A stretch of 64,000 bases of DNA, taken from positions 57,424,970-57,488,969 of the forward strand of contig NC_057925.1 in NCBI RefSeq assembly GCF_018873765.1, in the 5' to 3' direction. Below, piece after piece: positions 1 through 10,014 of the stretch. Position 1 is the stretch's first letter. Each line of letters begins with the position of its first letter. This stretch comes from Telopea speciosissima. Lineage: Eukaryota > Streptophyta > Magnoliopsida > Proteales > Proteaceae. The notes beneath the pieces were generated by a model, which was not told where the DNA came from, ran no database searches, and saw only the letters and a list, made by a program, of their open reading frames with translations. The position numbers and the translations under genes are program-made.

Positions 1-2187
1 TTCTCCCAAAGCTAGGACTTCAAGGCGCACCAATTTGACTAGGGCCCGGGTCAATGCCTCTCTGTATTTCTCCATGTGTTCTCCTTGAATACTCAGGTCC
101 CTGAGATCAGTTAACATTTCGAGGCCATCCTCTATCCAATCGCCTGTTTGAAGCCATAGTGTCTGGAGATGACTGAGATCCCCGAGATGTCTACGAGGAG
201 AAGGGCATCGACAAATCTCAATAGCTTTCTTAACAATGGAACCATCAGATCTCCACTTTGGTATTCTTCTAAAGCATAGAAGATGTCTCAACTTTTCCAA
301 TTTTAAGATTTCAATTGGGAGATATTCATCAATTTTGGTAGCAAGCAAATTGAGAGTTTGCAAGTTATACAAGTTGCCAATCCAAGGTGGAAGAGTTTTC
401 AAGCCAGTTCCACGTAAGCTCAAGTACTTGAGCAAAATGAGCTTTCCTATTTCCTTGGGTAAGATTTCAATACCTGGGGCATCCTCTAGATCCAACACAT
501 TAAGTAGTTTGAATTGTCCACAATGAGAAAGGGACATTTCAGTGAAGCAGAGTAATGAGCGGAGAAGCTTTGAAGAACTCATCGAGGAGGAATAATGGTC
601 AGAAGCCTCAGACATATTGTCTTCACTACACTTATCATGGAGGGCAACACGACGATAACAATTCAAGGACTTCTGAGGAGTGGAGATGTTAAGAAAGTTA
701 CCTTCCTCTGCTTTTGATATTGCCAAGTTCAAGAGAAGTTCATGAATAATAAACGAATTAGGTACCCCATTTGATTTCCACTTCGCAACTTGTATCAGGT
801 TCCTTTGCATCAGCTCCTCAAGGCACTCTCCCCCGACATCTTCCATATTTAAATTCCCTCTTGGTTCTAGAAATCTCTCCGCGATCCATAGCCGAATCAA
901 TCTGTCCCTCTCGATCTCAGTACCTTCTCTGAAAAACCCAAAATAAAGAAAGCAAGGCTTCAAGTGAGAAGGTAATTCCGTGTAACTTAGACCCAACACC
1001 TCTTGATAGGTACTTGTGTCCAAATTCCAGTTCACACGGTCGAGCCTTTTTTTAGATAAAAGACTTGCCAATACGATAATAGCGAGCGGTAATCCATCAC
1101 ATTTCTTAACAATCGCCTTAACGTGATCGTTGAGACGTGCTCTGATGTCTCTGTCGTCTTGGGATCCAAAGAACACATGCCAGAAGAGTTTTAAACTTCT
1201 CTCTTCATTCATAGCTTTTAACTTGAACGGATCAGAATTCGGGTTGGCATGCCAGGCTACGCCTTCATCACGAGTTGTCAGCAACACTCTACACTGCTGG
1301 CCATGGGATGGAACGAGGAAGATACGTGACAGATTATCCCAATCTTCTTTCTTCCTAACATCATCTAATACAAGGAGATAGTTCTTCTTGTGTTTGAGAA
1401 AATCAGAAAGCTTTTCCTCCAAAATTCCAGCGTTCTCCAATGCAATTTTCTCTGCTCCTGTGAGCCCCGGCATAACTTGTTTTATGATTTTGTACAGAAC
1501 ACCACTTATACTATATTTTTTTGATATAGTAACATAGGCTTGACAATCAAATTGTCTTTTCACATCAACTCTGTGGAAGATTTTTTTAGCAAGGGTGGAT
1601 TTCCCTAATCCACTCATGCCGGTAATTGATACAACACCGAACTGTTTAAGGGGTTCCTTTCTTATCAGCAATTTCGCCAGCTCCTCTGCTTCGGTTTCAA
1701 AGCCGACGACATCGACAAGCTTAAAGTATTGGGCACGTGAAGAAGTTTCAGATTGAGGTGCTTGAGTAAATGTTTGAACTTCTTCTAAAGGCTTAATATC
1801 AAAACTTGTTCTGTCATCGAAAAGCTTTTTGAGCTTTCCTTTGATTTCTTCGATATTTTCTCTTAGCTGATGAGTATCAATAAGAAGTTTTGGGAATTTG
1901 ATGATCTTCCGAACAATATTGTCTCGCTGGTAATGTGCCACTTTGTATACAAACATGTCGATGAAGTCTTCTACTTCGAAGGCCAATTCTCTGAGTTGTG
2001 TCACCCACTGTTTCGCCCGCTCGCTTTTGTGTAGTATTGCATCTGCGTCCTTCAAAGAGGCTTTCATCAGGTTGAGTTGTGTGTGGAGTGATTCCACTTC
2101 TGGCTTGACATTTGAGAGATACTTTTCTTCGTCCATTGTTAAGACGCCTAGTTTTTGTACCAGTGGAAGGACCGCTGTCTCCGCCAT
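1..2187 (-). CDS. CC-NB-LRR disease resistance protein (NLR-1), partial, runs off left edge
   Basis: Intracellular immune receptor of the Rx/RPM1-type coiled-coil NLR class (family knowledge), expected to bind ATP/ADP and sense pathogen effectors. The ATG at 2185-2187 is homologous to the start of the complete paralogue at 10015-12789. From there 729 codons stay open to base 1, so the gene continues off the window. Visible parts: N-terminal coiled coil with an EDVID-like stretch (EVEDFID), P-loop GMSGLGKST at residues 190-198, kinase-2 LLVLDDVR, RNBS-B LLTTRDEG, GLPLA, CFLYFG, an IHE triad where MHD is expected, then the start of the LRRs. Compared with its paralogue it lacks about nine residues after GLPLA, has Arg for Trp after kinase-2 and Glu for Asp in MHD. 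It may be a diverged or weakened receptor; expression is not shown. Confidence 0.88.
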   Translation of the reverse strand, partial: MAETAVLPLVQKLGVLTMDEEKYLSNVKPEVESLHTQLNLMKASLKDADAILHKSERAKQWVTQLRELAFEVEDFIDMFVYKVAHYQRDNIVRKIIKFPKLLIDTHQLRENIEEIKGKLKKLFDDRTSFDIKPLEEVQTFTQAPQSETSSRAQYFKLVDVVGFETEAEELAKLLIRKEPLKQFGVVSITGMSGLGKSTLAKKIFHRVDVKRQFDCQAYVTISKKYSISGVLYKIIKQVMPGLTGAEKIALENAGILEEKLSDFLKHKKNYLLVLDDVRKKEDWDNLSRIFLVPSHGQQCRVLLTTRDEGVAWHANPNSDPFKLKAMNEERSLKLFWHVFFGSQDDRDIRARLNDHVKAIVKKCDGLPLAIIVLASLLSKKRLDRVNWNLDTSTYQEVLGLSYTELPSHLKPCFLYFGFFREGTEIERDRLIRLWIAERFLEPRGNLNMEDVGGECLEELMQRNLIQVAKWKSNGVPNSFIIHELLLNLAISKAEEGNFLNISTPQKSLNCYRRVALHDKCSEDNMSEASDHYSSSMSSSKLLRSLLCFTEMSLSHCGQFKLLNVLDLEDAPGIEILPKEIGKLILLKYLSLRGTGLKTLPPWIGNLYNLQTLNLLATKIDEYLPIEILKLEKLRHLLCFRRIPKWRSDGSIVKKAIEICRCPSPRRHLGDLSHLQTLWLQTGDWIEDGLEMLTDLRDLSIQGEHMEKYREALTRALVKLVRLEVLALGE

Positions 2188-2521
2188 CTTTTCTTCTCTA
2201 ATCTCTTTACAGCTCTAAAAACAAAGCCCATGTACTGATCATCTGGTCTATCTCACATTCTTTCGAATCATTTGTTGTACTTGTAGGTTTGGGACTCCAC
2301 TTTACGTTTTGTCATGTGCGGAAAAAGTGAAGTCAGATATTATCCTGTGCCACAAAAAAAGACAAGAAGGTGGTGCTGCATATAAGATAAAAAGAAAACG
2401 GGGAATTATCAGTGGATTATAAACACTTTTAAGTATCAAGAATCAAGGAGGTGTTAATAGTAGTTGTTCAATGTCGTTGGAGAGGATATGGACTTCCTAC
2501 TGAGCATCCAACGGTTTGGCT
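2188..2521. other. 5' flank of NLR-1
   Basis: AT-rich sequence upstream of the NLR-1 start codon. It presumably holds the promoter and leader, but I see no motif I can assign. Confidence 0.4.
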
Positions 2522-2530
2522 GATTAGGCG

Positions 2531-2725
2531 GGATCCAGATCCTCTACGGTGCGCTACTCGTAGTGGTCTGTGTGGCACAGATTGAGCCACGGCACGCAAA
2601 GATCGACCGCCTTACCCCTGCCCAAACATCTTGCCCAAGCGGGGGTAAGGCGGTCATTGCATGCACGGCCCAGTCAGTGTCGCACAGGCCTCTACGGGCA
2701 GTTGGGCCGTAGACGATCTGAATTG
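2531..2725. mobile_element. GC-rich palindromic MITE, 195 bp, 9-bp target duplication
   Basis: The whole element is a near-perfect inverted repeat around about 2630, with arms ending in GGATCCAGATCC / CAATTCAGATCG followed by TCTACGG. It is flanked by the 9-bp direct repeat GATTAGGCG (2522-2530 and 2726-2734). A 9-bp duplication is typical of Mutator-superfamily elements. It belongs to the same family as the elements at 38056-38239, 51005-51171 and 51196-51385. No coding capacity. Confidence 0.85.
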
Positions 2726-3029
2726 GATTAGGCGTACGCCGAAATGTCTGTCTGCACATATTTCGATGCACATACAAGAAACCCAACCGTTGGATGCCAT
2801 ATTAGGCGCTCACACTCATTGGAGAGGATCCCAATCCATCAACCTGTTAGTTTCGATCGGTTTGGTTAGGCTTAATTGATCCTCATCAATTTAAGGTTTT
2901 GCACTATTACCACCCGTTTAGGAAATCAAGTCTCGTAAGTTAGGGCATGGACACATTTTTATTTGATTGTTTACTTATTGATCATAATTGGGCTTGTCTT
3001 TATTACGTGAAATAGTGTTTTTTTTTTTT

Positions 3030-4817
3030 GAGTAAATTGCACGGATCTCTCCTGTAACTATATCTAATTCAAGGGACACCTCTGAATTTAAAAAAACTCC
3101 ACAAACCTCCCTTGTAACTATGCCTTAGTTACACTCGGCCCCAACTTCGTCCGTGAATTGCTGTTAAGTAATGACGTCACATAGAAAATAAATTATAATG
3201 ACTAAGTTACCTTTATTTGGAAGTAATATTACCCTTTTGCCCTTTCAAATGACTTGCCCCAAATAGCAAAGGCTTTTCGTTTTTTACTTCTACTATGCAA
3301 CTCATATCGAAACTCCTTCAAGGAAGATCGACGAAACTTGAAGAGCTGCTGAGCTGCTGTGTTCGTCGCCCCAGTTGGTGAAATACATCCACAAAACATA
3401 TTATTCATGTTGTGGTGAACATGAAAAAATCCCAATTTAGCTCTTAGAGTTTGAATAGGAATCTTTTTTTCCCGTGTGATCTTGTTTGCAAAACCCTTTT
3501 CCACGACCTTGGAACATAGGAGCTTCAAATCAAAACTCAAATTTGAGTTTTGTCCCACCGCGAGTACTAATTTCTTCAACTTTATCTACCAATCCTTACT
3601 TGAGCCCATCACCAGCAGATCCATCTATCTTATCTGTATTAAATGGTATTGCCCCTGGAGAATTGATATGTTTAAAACTGATTGACATTTCCACCATTCT
3701 CATTTTAAAAACACTTCAAAGTGAAAAGGGAATCTCAAATGAAGACCAGGTTCTTTAAAACAGGAGTCTTCACCTCTGTCTTCTGAATAAGTCTCACCAT
3801 GGATCAGCCCAAAGAATAAATGGGGGTCATCCGTACGTTGTGAGTCAGCAAGGGCACTTAAAAATGAAGAGGATATGGAAGAACAAATTTTCTCCTGCTG
3901 TCCACCATTTTCCTCAACATGAGCCCTGTTTTCCTTCTCCAAGATAAGAAAGGAATTAGGCTGTCGATTAGTGTAGATGAGAGAATATAGGAATGAAAAT
4001 GAAGAAAAGGTGGTTATGTGGTATGGGAGAGAAAATAGGATCAGATCTGAAAATCTAGTCAAATCCTTCGATTCAGAAAATTCTGAAAGTTGAAGTACCT
4101 TGGTGGGATGATTATGGTGGATGAATCATGGTGATATTTTGGCAGAAAAATTCTGAAACTTTATGAAATGCATGACCCGGAACAGAAAAGCAGTATTAAA
4201 CTGTGAGGCAAATGACTGGGAGGAAGAACAGGGGTCGGGGTGGGGCTGAATTGCAGGGGTGGAGGTGGAGCGGTGGATTGGGATGAAGAACAGGGGTTGG
4301 GGTGGGGTTGTGTTGCAAAGGTGGAGGGGGATGAGGTTTAACATCGGTGAGGTCCGGAGCCAGAGATGCTTCCGAAGCAAATCGGCTTGGCAGATATCAA
4401 GTCGGTTGATTGTAGTTTTGCTGGTTCATCTTTCCTTGCATATCCTCCTCCAAGTTCCCTTCCTTTAACTGGCTTTTTTACCAAGAAGGTTGTAAAGAGG
4501 AATAATGATGTTGCGACGACGGATCTACGACGGACACTGCAGCTGGATTATTCGTGATCTCGGTACTCCGTTGATGGTGCTCTCATTCAGCTGTTTTTTA
4601 GGTCCAAGTAAGGAAGAAGAAGAGAAATAGGTGTTTTAGGTTTAAGGGTAGTGGGGTAATTTCGTGATTTTAAGTAGTTTTGATATAAGGGTAGTAGGGT
4701 CATTTCCTTATTCAACCTAACAGAATCTAACGTTTTGGGGTTGACCGTAGTTTTTAAACTAACAGGGGTGTCCCTTGAATTAGACATAGTTATAGAAAAA
4801 ATCTGTGTAATTTACTC
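3030..4817. mobile_element. Pack-MULE-like TIR element, 1.79 kb, carrying a host gene fragment
   Basis: The two ends are inverted copies of each other for about 60-80 bp: both begin GAGTAAATT and share TCTAATTCAAGGGACACC further in. Both ends abut runs of T (3017-3029 and from 4818), compatible with a 9-bp T-only target duplication. There is no transposase. The interior carries a fragment resembling a plant protein family (see 4366-4557). Classing it as Mutator-like is inference from TIR length and the gene capture. Confidence 0.7.
4366..4557 (+). pseudogene. Captured C-terminal fragment of a plant PNRC-like / uncharacterised family protein
   Basis: A 63-codon reading frame runs from LPKQIGLADIKS through FAGSSFLAYPPPSSLPL to ATTDLRRTLQLD. 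This order (PKQI, AGS-F, P-PSSLPLP-F, AT-DLRRLLRL) matches from memory the C-terminus of a conserved, functionally unknown plant family with a PNRC-like proline motif. Only the C-terminal third is visible, inside a TIR element, so it is read as a captured fragment and not a host gene. The ATG is internal to the family alignment. No promoter was recognised. Confidence 0.5.
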
Positions 4818-5239
4818 TTTTTTTTTTTTTTTGGATAGTAAGGTTAAATAGTGTTTATATAGGCTTTAAACGGATTCAAACTATATAGGGTTTAAAATGC
4901 CATTAATTATATGAATATTTTAATACTCCAACAAGATTAAAAAAATATCGAGGTAAGGATTAAAAAAACTATTAAAAGAATGGAATTAAAATTTTATGAT
5001 GAAATTGAAACAGATTTTATAAGAGGATGACACCACTTACAGAAAAATAAATAAATAAAAACTATCACAAATGAGTACATGCAAAAAATAACAAGATTAA
5101 AAATTTATTCTTAAAACAATCCACAAATTAATAATAGAGGATACTATAAGAATGTCTGATTAATAATCGATTGGTGCATAAGTCCGTTACATTTAATAAT
5201 CAATCAAGCCGGTCTCGGGAACAAATTGAATTCATGTCT
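4818..5239. other. AT-rich intergenic stretch
   Basis: After the T-run bordering the TIR element there is only AT-rich sequence with stop codons in all frames. No gene or repeat boundary is recognised. Confidence 0.4.
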
Positions 5240-6190
5240 AATAAATCATCAATCTCACATTCCCAGTTAATCTAATTAAATCAGGAAATAATAAAGACAG
5301 AAATAAACTAATAAGACAGTAGACAAAGACCCATACCTTGCACTGTTCGAGAAATCCCTAAACCCAGCTGAGCTTCACCAAACGCTTTTAGCTAACGACT
5401 CAAACGTCTCCTCGCCGCAACATAAATTTAAAACTACGTACAAACCAAACGTTTTGGGTTTGAGTCGCAACTCACAATTAATTGTGTGGGGGGGGGGGGG
5501 GGGGAAGGGAGAGGCTTTTTGAAGGAAACAAGAAAGGAATCTTTTTGTTGTAAACCGGAATTCCCATGCATGCCCTCCTATAAACACCACCATTGGTCAA
5601 AGTTAAGACAGAAATGTAATTTTATATATTTGAATCTAAAACTATGACATCTCAAAAGACCAACTATTTATGATTCAAGCAATTCCTCACCAAAAGATGA
5701 ATAGTAAAACACAAGCCAAAATAGCTTCAAGTTTGAGTCACAAATCACAACTGTTGAGCATAAAGCAATTCCGCACCAAAAGATGAATAGTAAAGCACAA
5801 GCCAAAATAGACTCAAGTTTGAATCACAACTGTTAAGCGTAAAGCCACACTCTTCTTCTTCTTCTTCTTCTACTTCTCATGTGTTATTGGTTCTTATAAA
5901 GGAAAAGTTTCATGGAACATGATTCCTTTCGATGTTTGTAGGGACCAAGGATATCAGGTAGAAGAAGAAATTTTGAAGGAAAAACAGAAGAAATTATTTC
6001 CTCTTTTTTTTGGGTCACCGATTTTCCCATGCCCTTTTAATAATTCAATGTTGGTTGAAGTTAAAAATATATATAATTCTTTCATAATTTGAATAACAAC
6101 TTAAAAATATAGAATCTTGCATTATTTCATTGATTGAGGATATAATAGAAATTGCATCTCATGGGACCCACCTACTGGTGATTAAAACAA
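5240..6190. repeat. Duplicated intergenic segment, copy 1
   Basis: Shares an ordered series of blocks with 7900-8870: a CATACCTT block, a TCAAAGTTAAGACA block, ACCAAAAGAT, a CTTTCGATGTTTGTAGGGAC block and a GGACCCACCTACTGGTGATT block. The copies have diverged by substitutions and indels. It contains a 17-base G run (5488-5504) and a CTT-type microsatellite near 5850. No open gene. Confidence 0.65.
5680..5844. repeat. Two-copy tandem repeat, units of 86 and 79 bp
   Basis: Units at 5680-5765 and 5766-5844 both begin CAATTCC and share ACCAAAAGATGAATAGTAAA and ACAAGCCAAAATAG. The second lacks a few bases. Local duplication inside the larger repeated segment. Confidence 0.75.
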
Positions 6191-6249
6191 GGGATTCTTG
6201 GCCAGATTTGGTATGAACCATCTTAGTTACAAACACTTTTATAAAATAG

Positions 6250-6436
6250 GGAGAAAGAACGCTATCGGGGTGCGTGCAGAGCTTTGTGTTGTTCATGTGT
6301 ACACAAGGGTGAGCGAAATGACCGTGGTGCCCCCATGGAAAGGCGGAAATTCTCAGGGGCACGGCGATCATTTCGTTCACCCATGTGTCTGGGTGCAAAG
6401 ACAGCGCACCGCACATGCCTAGGTTGCGTTCTTTTT
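6250..6436. mobile_element. Palindromic MITE, about 187 bp
   Basis: Inverted repeat with outer arms AAGAACGC / GCGTTCTT and inner arms containing GAAATGACCG / CGATCATTTC. The whole could fold as one hairpin. Ends are approximate and no clean target duplication is seen. Confidence 0.65.
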
Positions 6437-7040
6437 CCTTATAAACTATTATTGATAAAATTATCATATAATCATATTTTTATAATCAGTTTGGATAATA
6501 TCCTACGTGAAATTGAAATATATGTATCTACATCTGATTAGCTTTCGAACAAATTCGAATAGTTTTCTTAAACCAAAATTCCCAATCCCCTAAACGGATA
6601 TGAGCACAAATCGAATACAGATACATCTATTGATTTACATCCCTATAAGAAGTTATCAGAGACCACAAGGGTTGAATGGACAAATATGAGTGGGTATGCG
6701 ATTGAATATGACGTGTGGAAAATTCTGACCATTCCACCAATATCATGAATTCAAGAATCGGGATTGGATTGGCCAAATTGGTTGATTCCAATCTGAATCG
6801 GCCGAGGCTCATCGTAATACTAGTGATCTGACTCGGCCTACCCCCTTTCCAAAATTTAGGGTTATGGCGGATTTCAACTGACTCTTGCCGATTACTATCC
6901 GATTCAAGCTGATTCTGATACAAATCTAGACCAATCCCGATTCAAATTCAGCTCTTTAAAACCCTGCCTGACATTCAATGATTGGAATTGTCTATTTTTC
7001 GAAGCGGCAAATATAGAGGTGCCCATCTAAAAATCTCTCT
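6437..7040. other. AT-rich intergenic stretch with a degenerate repeat
   Basis: No gene. Around 6740-6965 there are several GATTC/GAATC-rich blocks (GATTCCAATCTGAATCGG and inverted relatives) that look like a decayed inverted-repeat element of the kind at 35811-36480. Boundaries are not clear. Confidence 0.35.
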
Positions 7041-7185
7041 GGGAAAAGTTTTCATACACGGTCGTGTAAACTGTGTATGTGAGAGGGTGGAAGTTTCAAC
7101 ACATTAATTAATGGGTGGGGATTTATGACTTTTCCAATTCTTTGTGAGAGACCCTCTCACACAGCCGTGTATGAAAATTTTCCCC
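7041..7185. mobile_element. Palindromic MITE, 145 bp, 9-bp target duplication
   Basis: Ends GGGAAAAGTTTTCATACACGG and its inverted copy CCGTGTATGAAAATTTTCCCC, each given here only as the outer 20 or so bases. It is flanked by the direct repeat AATCTCTCT (7032-7040 and 7186-7194). Arms also share CTCTCACA. The 9-bp duplication suggests Mutator-type mobilisation. Confidence 0.85.
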
Positions 7186-7899
7186 AATCTCTCTCTAGAC
7201 ATGTTTTTTTTTTTTTTTTGTGAAACTCTCTCTAGACATGTTAGAAAAAAATTTATTGCATTTTCTTTAAATCATGTTTTGATCCTTCTACCAAAAAAAA
7301 AACATGTTTAGACCCCTCGAGAATTTGATTAGTTAGATAGGTTAGGGGTCTTCTACAATACGGATTGTTCTACTTTTTTTTTTTTTTTGGTAGAAGACAA
7401 TTCTACTTGTTGAATCATACATTCATACTCATGAGAACATGTCAGCATCACCTATCTAGAAAAAATCCCTCAAGAAAAATCTCAATTACCACGTATAAGC
7501 ATAAAAATAACAAAAAACAATTAAGAGAAACCCCCTACTAAAAACAATTAGAAAAAAATAATTCTTCATTAGTAATGTTAGGATTAGAGATACCACTTGT
7601 TATGATGTGGCAACTCTGATGGAAAAAAATCCTTCTAGAAAAATCTCAATTATCAACTATACGCATAAAAAAAACCAAAAATGATCAAGAGAAACCCCCT
7701 CCCCTGGATAGGGCTCCTTTGTGGCACGGTAGGGTGTTTGGTACACATCGGTTGGCTAGGAGCACTCGGGCATGCAGTCCCATCTACATGCCTCTTGACT
7801 GTCCAATGTGCATCGGAAACCCTCGCCATAGAGCATTCGGATTCTCCCCCCCCCCCCCCTCTTCCCAAAAAAAACAAAACCTCTTAATTTCATTAATAA
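7186..7899. other. Low-complexity intergenic stretch
   Basis: Contains long T runs (7208-7220, 7374-7389), a 14-base C run (7846-7859), and a repeated phrase (TCAATTA-CA---ATA-GCATAAAAA) at about 7480 and 7645. No gene recognised. Confidence 0.4.
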
Positions 7900-8870
7900 A
7901 TACACCCAAATTTTGGAAACAAATTGAAGATGAACCTAATCAATCATCAATCTTGGTTAGTTCAACAAAATCAGGAAAATGATACCAAAAGAAAGATGCT
8001 AAGAAGAGAAAGACACATACCTTACAGTAATTGAGATATCCCTAGAAGGAAATATTCACAAAACCTTATCAGCCATCAACTCAGACATTTCCTCGTAGAA
8101 GAAATTAAAAATGGCAAACTATAAACTGAAATCGTCAAGGCTGGATCATCTATTTCAATTCTTCCTACATCTACACCCTCTCCCTATTTAAAGCATAAAG
8201 CTGGCATCTTTTTCTACCTAGTAGGTTTTATTAGTTTTTAAAGAAAAAGCTCTATGGAAAGATGATAGCTTTCAATGTTTGCAGGGCCATTGTGTGGAAT
8301 GGAGAAGAAACAAGAAAGGAATTTTCTAGTCACATCAAACCTAAATTAACATGTATTACCATGCCCTTCTACTAAGGCCATCATTGTTCAAAGTTAAGAC
8401 AAAATTGTAATTTCATATAATTTGAATTTAAAAAAATATATATATATATATATATATATAAATTTTTGTTTTATTTCATTGATTGAAAATATAATATAAA
8501 TTACCTTTCATAGGACCCACATATTAACCATTCAAACAATTCCCCACCAAAAGATAAATGGCAAAGCATAAACCAACGTTATCATTGTGTTATTGGCTCT
8601 TAAAGGAAAAACCTCTATGGAATATGATACCTTTCGATGTTTGTAGGGACCCAACGGGTTGAAGGAAAAAAGAAATGTTGGTTGAAGTTAAAAAATATAT
8701 ATAATTTCATATATTTAAATTACAACTTAAAAAATTAAAATGTTGTATTATTTCATAGTTTTTTTTTCTTTTTGGATTAAGTATTATTTCATAGATTGAG
8801 GATATAATAGAAATTGCATCTCTTGGGACCCACCTGTTGATGATTCAAACAAATTTTTTTTTCTATTAAA
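7900..8870. repeat. Duplicated intergenic segment, copy 2
   Basis: Second copy of the segment at 5240-6190, same block order. It contains an (AT)n microsatellite at about 8436-8461. Its position immediately before a LINE 3' end suggests the duplication predates or flanks that insertion. Confidence 0.65.
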
Positions 8871-9345
8871 AAGAATAAAGAATTTATTCAAACAAAGAAA
8901 AAGCGCAGTCTCCTCCCAGAGAGAGAGAGAGAAACAAGTACAAGAAATAGAGAGAGCCACCAGACTCGGGAAATTCCCAACAGCAAAACCCTTGTTAACA
9001 AATGAACCTCTCCATTAGAAGACCAAAGAATGAAATGAAAAGCAACATCATGAGAAGAAACTCCTAAGGGCCCAATCCAAAGTAGATATAACATTATCCA
9101 AACCATTAACTACAGACAAAAAGTCTGAATAAACAACCAAGGGACATAGATCAAATTGCAGGGTTCGAAGAAAGCCATCATGAATGGTCTCTGCCTTTCC
9201 ACCAAAAAAATAATGAATGGTCTCCGCTTCAATACTAGCTGTAAAGAAGTAAGATCCACGCTTGCATCTAGCAGCCACGAAAGAGCCCGATTTTTTATAA
9301 AGAACAACACCCCCTACAACTAGCAAAAGACCCAGATTTCCAAGC
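8871..9345 (-). pseudogene. LINE 3' fragment with RNase H-like domain
   Basis: Minus-strand reading gives VLYKKSGSFVAARCKRG, AETIHDGFLRTL, PLVVYSDFLSVVNGL and, in another frame, HDVAFHFILWSSNGEVHLL. This is the layout of the C-terminal RNase H domain (RVT_3 type) of plant non-LTR retrotransposons. The strand then runs into an AATAAATTCTTTATT tail and an A-rich end near 8855. Frame changes make it inactive, and the 5' part is missing, as usual for truncated LINE insertions. Confidence 0.7.
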
Positions 9346-10014
9346 TATCTTCTGAATGCATAACGAAAAAAAACAATCAGTAGATATGGTCTCAATTACA
9401 AAATTACATGAATAGATATATGATTGAATTTGAGTTTAAAATTTGACATGTGATTAATTCTGAATTATGATTGAAATTTCAAAGTTCTAAACCATGTTTA
9501 GATCGAGCCCGGATCATGTCAAAGTTCTAAAATGTGGGACCTACCACTTCTTCTTCCTTCCCTCCTTCGCTCCCGACTTGTCCACACAATTCTCTCCTGT
9601 TGCAACTTCCTCCCTTCTTCCCCGTCCCAGCCCCCACCCTTGGCACTCATCTCCTCTGCAACCAGACCCACCGCCACCCCTGCCCTCACTCCCTCCTCCC
9701 TGTTCCCCACATCAAACACCCCAAGAAAACACAAACATTCATGAAATCAAAATTCCTTGACCATGAGCTAATGTATTAAATGACCTGGAAATATGGATTC
9801 ATCTTCATTTTGACGTAACTCAGCCACATTTTTTGCATCCGTAAGGAGTTTGATCTCTTCAAAGCAATAATTCACTACTTCTGCACAACAAAGCAATTCA
9901 TCACATCATAATCTCACTAGACTTGTTCAAATTGACATTATTTAACTCAGAGAGAGAGAGAGTCAAACTCACCGATTCTAGATGCAAGGCTGGTTGGATC
10001 CACGCAATTTTCAT
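9346..10014. other. 3' flank of NLR-2, no gene
   Basis: AT-rich sequence with a C-rich block (9540-9720) open in several frames because of low complexity. A GA microsatellite lies at about 9950-9963. It presumably includes the NLR-2 3' UTR (minus strand). Confidence 0.4.

Noticed and set aside
3229..4062. Minus-strand frames of 116 and 120 codons in the Pack-MULE-like element
   Set aside because: No similarity recognised; the plus-strand PNRC-like fragment is better supported.
5488..5504. 17-base G run (also C runs at 7846 and 60998)
   Set aside because: Ordinary homopolymers, lengths may include sequencing error; no G-quadruplex pattern of separated runs is visible.
9494..9760. Proline-rich open frames in both directions
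   Set aside because: C-rich low-complexity sequence open in several frames; no conserved motif.
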